Assembly (NCBI GenBank): GCA_024362935.1
Contig: JANCRA010000124.1
Location: forward strand, 868,001-932,000
Direction of reading: 5' to 3'
From: Setophaga petechia
Taxonomy: Eukaryota > Chordata > Aves > Passeriformes > Parulidae
DNA length: 64,000 bases
Positions 61,690-64,000 of the stretch are shown one piece after another. Position 1 is the stretch's first letter; every line of letters begins with the position of its first letter. Under the pieces are notes generated by a model. It was not told where the DNA came from and did no database searches. It saw nothing but the letters and a program-made list of their open reading frames with translations. Made by a program: the position numbers and the translations under genes.

Positions 61690-62484
61690 AGCTGATGTGC
61701 TCACTATATTGAGTAGCAGTTTTACAAAAAGAAAGATATGTGCCCAAGATTATTTGAATGACAACAGGATTACAGCCAAAGACCTTGGATCAGGAAGAAA
61801 GGCTCACGAGTAATTCCAAAGTCATTGGCCTTGTGCCTGTTTGACTGTGCCTCAATTGGACCCAGCAGCACACTGACATGAAAACGTCTCTGCTTCCTGG
61901 GACAATAGGCTCAGAATTTGTCATTCTTAGGACTGCATTTAGGTGTAGGTGTAAAAAAACACAGCAGTGAGGTGTACCTGGCAAACCCAGGAAATGAGTC
62001 AATATTTTCTTCCTACGTAGTAATTACATGAAAGAGAGGAAAAATGAAAGGGTAACAGAAAGCAGCAGAAATATATTCCCTTAAGGCTGGGTTTTCCCTT
62101 GGTCCATAAACACTCCTACTAATCTCCCTCATCAATTAATTAGAAGAATCACAGAAAGGATTAGAGAGAAGGATCACAGTACATCAATCACCAGTGAGAA
62201 GACTATTTGTTGACTAATAATTACGTGTCTCCAAAGACCATGGCTCAAAAGTTCTCACTTGTGGATGGATGGACTCATTCTCAAACCTACCTGAACAATT
62301 CTATGTGTGGTTCGTATTTGTCTGATCAGCCAAAATGAAAGCACGAAAGAGAAACAAAGCTGAAGAATAAGTATATTGCAAATTTTAGGAACAGCCAGCA
62401 CTTATAATGCCACCAGATTGAAAGACAGTCCAACAACAGTCACTAAAAGGTAAGGGCAACATTTCAGTTTGGTTGGTTTTTTGG

Positions 62485-62505
62485 TTTTTTTTTTTTTTTT
62501 TTTTT
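62485..62505. repeat. T21 homopolymer
   Basis: There are 21 consecutive T, preceded by GGTTGGTTTTTTGG. It could be the A-tail of an old minus-strand retro-insertion, but no body is seen to the right. GGCCATTCTGTGCAATTC follows and is not a known family. Confidence 0.9.
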
Positions 62506-64000
62506 GTGAAGGCCATTCTGTGCAATTCTAAAATATTAATATTGATATAATATGTATTTGCATGCAGGCATTACTGTTATATTTATGTGAGCATGTCTGG
62601 TAATGGAAATATTCAGGGCAGTGCTAGTAAACATTCCAAGATTATAGCCATTTTAGGACAAATTGGTTTTTATGTGAGAAAATTTTATATATAGCATACT
62701 ATCTCTTTCAAATTTTCTGTTATGTGGAGAAACACACCTTTGAATTAATTTTTAAATATCCATTCATTTATCTACCTTTCACTGCCTTTTGTGGTAGTTC
62801 TTTTCTAAAACACAGTACTAAGACCAGTCCACTCTCACTTTATCCTCATTTAACATCCAAGGTTACTTGCCAGTGGGTCCTTATAAACTTGACGTGTTCA
62901 CGTCAACTAAACAGCAGAGACTTGCAAAAATAAGAAGGTTCATGTGAAAACAGATATTGTTTGAGCAGATAGCAAATACCCTTGGTTGTGAATATTTTTT
63001 TAAAGGATGATAACAACTTCCTAGCCTTCCTCATCCCTGCTAGCTGTAAGACGTAAGATCTACCCCCTTTAGAGCTTAAATCACACTTACATTCAGAGGT
63101 CAGGATGCAATTCAGAAAACACCACATTTGTAAGTCAGAATGATTAAATATTCACACATTTCACACCCTCACTTCAGTTTAAAATGCACAATAGAAAATA
63201 TTCCCTTTTTTAGGTAGGATATTATTTTTTTTGATCTATGCTAATTGTAGCTACTTTGCAGTCTTACTTCTAACACAAGACTCCCCAGAGTTAGATCGTT
63301 TTCTTCAGAGATATTCCATGGTTTGGAGAAAATGTGATTCTGGTTAAAAATGACAATAGGTGTTGTTTCCTGCTGTTGTCCACCTCTGAAAATCCTACTA
63401 AATTCAATATAATACATACTGAATATATATGAATACATATTTACATATTGAATATAAACATCTCACTTGTGCAAATAGACAACTGTATGTGTTGTGATAT
63501 GTGCTTCATGCTTATTCAGCTTGAGCTCTATTTGCCCTCATGTCATGGATGGTGACTTTGTATATGTACCAGCAGGGTCTTTTACCAATTTGCTGCTGGC
63601 TTTGGAAATTACTCTGGCCCTTATGTTTCAAATAACATGAATTTGTACATTTAAACTCACTATGGAGTCCTGGAATACTTTTCCTAAGAATTAAATCTCT
63701 ACATTAAGCATGAACATTGATCCTTATCAACTGTAGTAATCACATGTGTAAAGCTAATTCCTGCAGAAGTCCTTCCATACACAATGTCTGCTTAATAAAA
63801 GAGGAAAAAACCCCTTGGTTTTAAATGAAACTACAAATAAACAAATATCAACAGTGCAGGAGAAACTAACTGCAACACCTAAAGAATGAAAAATTTACCC
63901 AGAAAGAAGCCAATCATTTTTTCTACATTAAGCAACGCATGCAGTACAAAAATTTTCAGTCTGGCAGTTGATTCCTTTTCTGGAGGAGAAGAAATATGAA

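Larger units (their letters stand above)
60623..64000. other. AT-rich noncoding DNA to the window end
   Basis: No gene or transposable element is recognised. AT-rich low-complexity DNA occurs at about 61605-61690 and 63405-63465. Confidence 0.6.

Overview
The window looks like nuclear DNA from a bird, most likely a passerine. The evidence is the repeat content. It holds 3'-end fragments of CR1 LINEs, several avian endogenous-retrovirus LTRs of ERVL and ERVK type, and one short SINE that joins a tRNA-Ile-like head to a CR1 tail. That last architecture is known from passerines (TguSINE1). I found no intact protein-coding gene, no functional tRNA or rRNA gene and no CRISPR array. Nearly all open reading frames here are chance frames in AT-rich DNA or lie inside repeats. 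The window is best read as a gene-poor intergenic or long intronic region.

Layout. 1-960 is AT-rich with four AATAAA hexamers and may be the end of a 3' UTR. 4.6-8.4 kb is LTR-rich: a TATA-bearing LTR-like block (4586-5350, minus), a long solo LTR (6517-7765, minus) and, 61 bp later, a second solo LTR (7827-8442, minus). 10.1-12.6 kb has a CR1 fragment (minus), a truncated ERVL-type LTR (10995-11739, minus) and a longer CR1 fragment (plus). 17476-18884 is a second copy of that LTR family, on plus. From 18.9 to 43.4 kb the DNA is AT-rich and almost featureless, apart from a GC-elevated block at 28.2-28.9 kb. 43484-43622 is the SINE. 46233-46829 is an ERVK-type LTR with an adjoining polypurine tract. 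53.9-54.6 kb has CR1 debris. 60404-60602 is a long (CCTT)n tract.

The most notable object is inside the plus-strand LTR at 17476-18884. About 380 bp of non-LTR sequence (about 17700-18080) interrupts it, and the related copy at 10995-11739 has nothing in its place. The insert is GC-rich at its start. It ends in a 30-codon stretch that closely matches the start of the TNIK/MINK1/MAP4K4 kinases, including most of the glycine-rich ATP loop. I read this as a piece of host mRNA (5' UTR plus first codons) captured by a retroelement.

The other structure of note is a perfect 16-bp-arm hairpin at 52196-52230. All family assignments are from recognition by eye. Element boundaries are approximate unless terminal TG/CA or target-site duplications are described.
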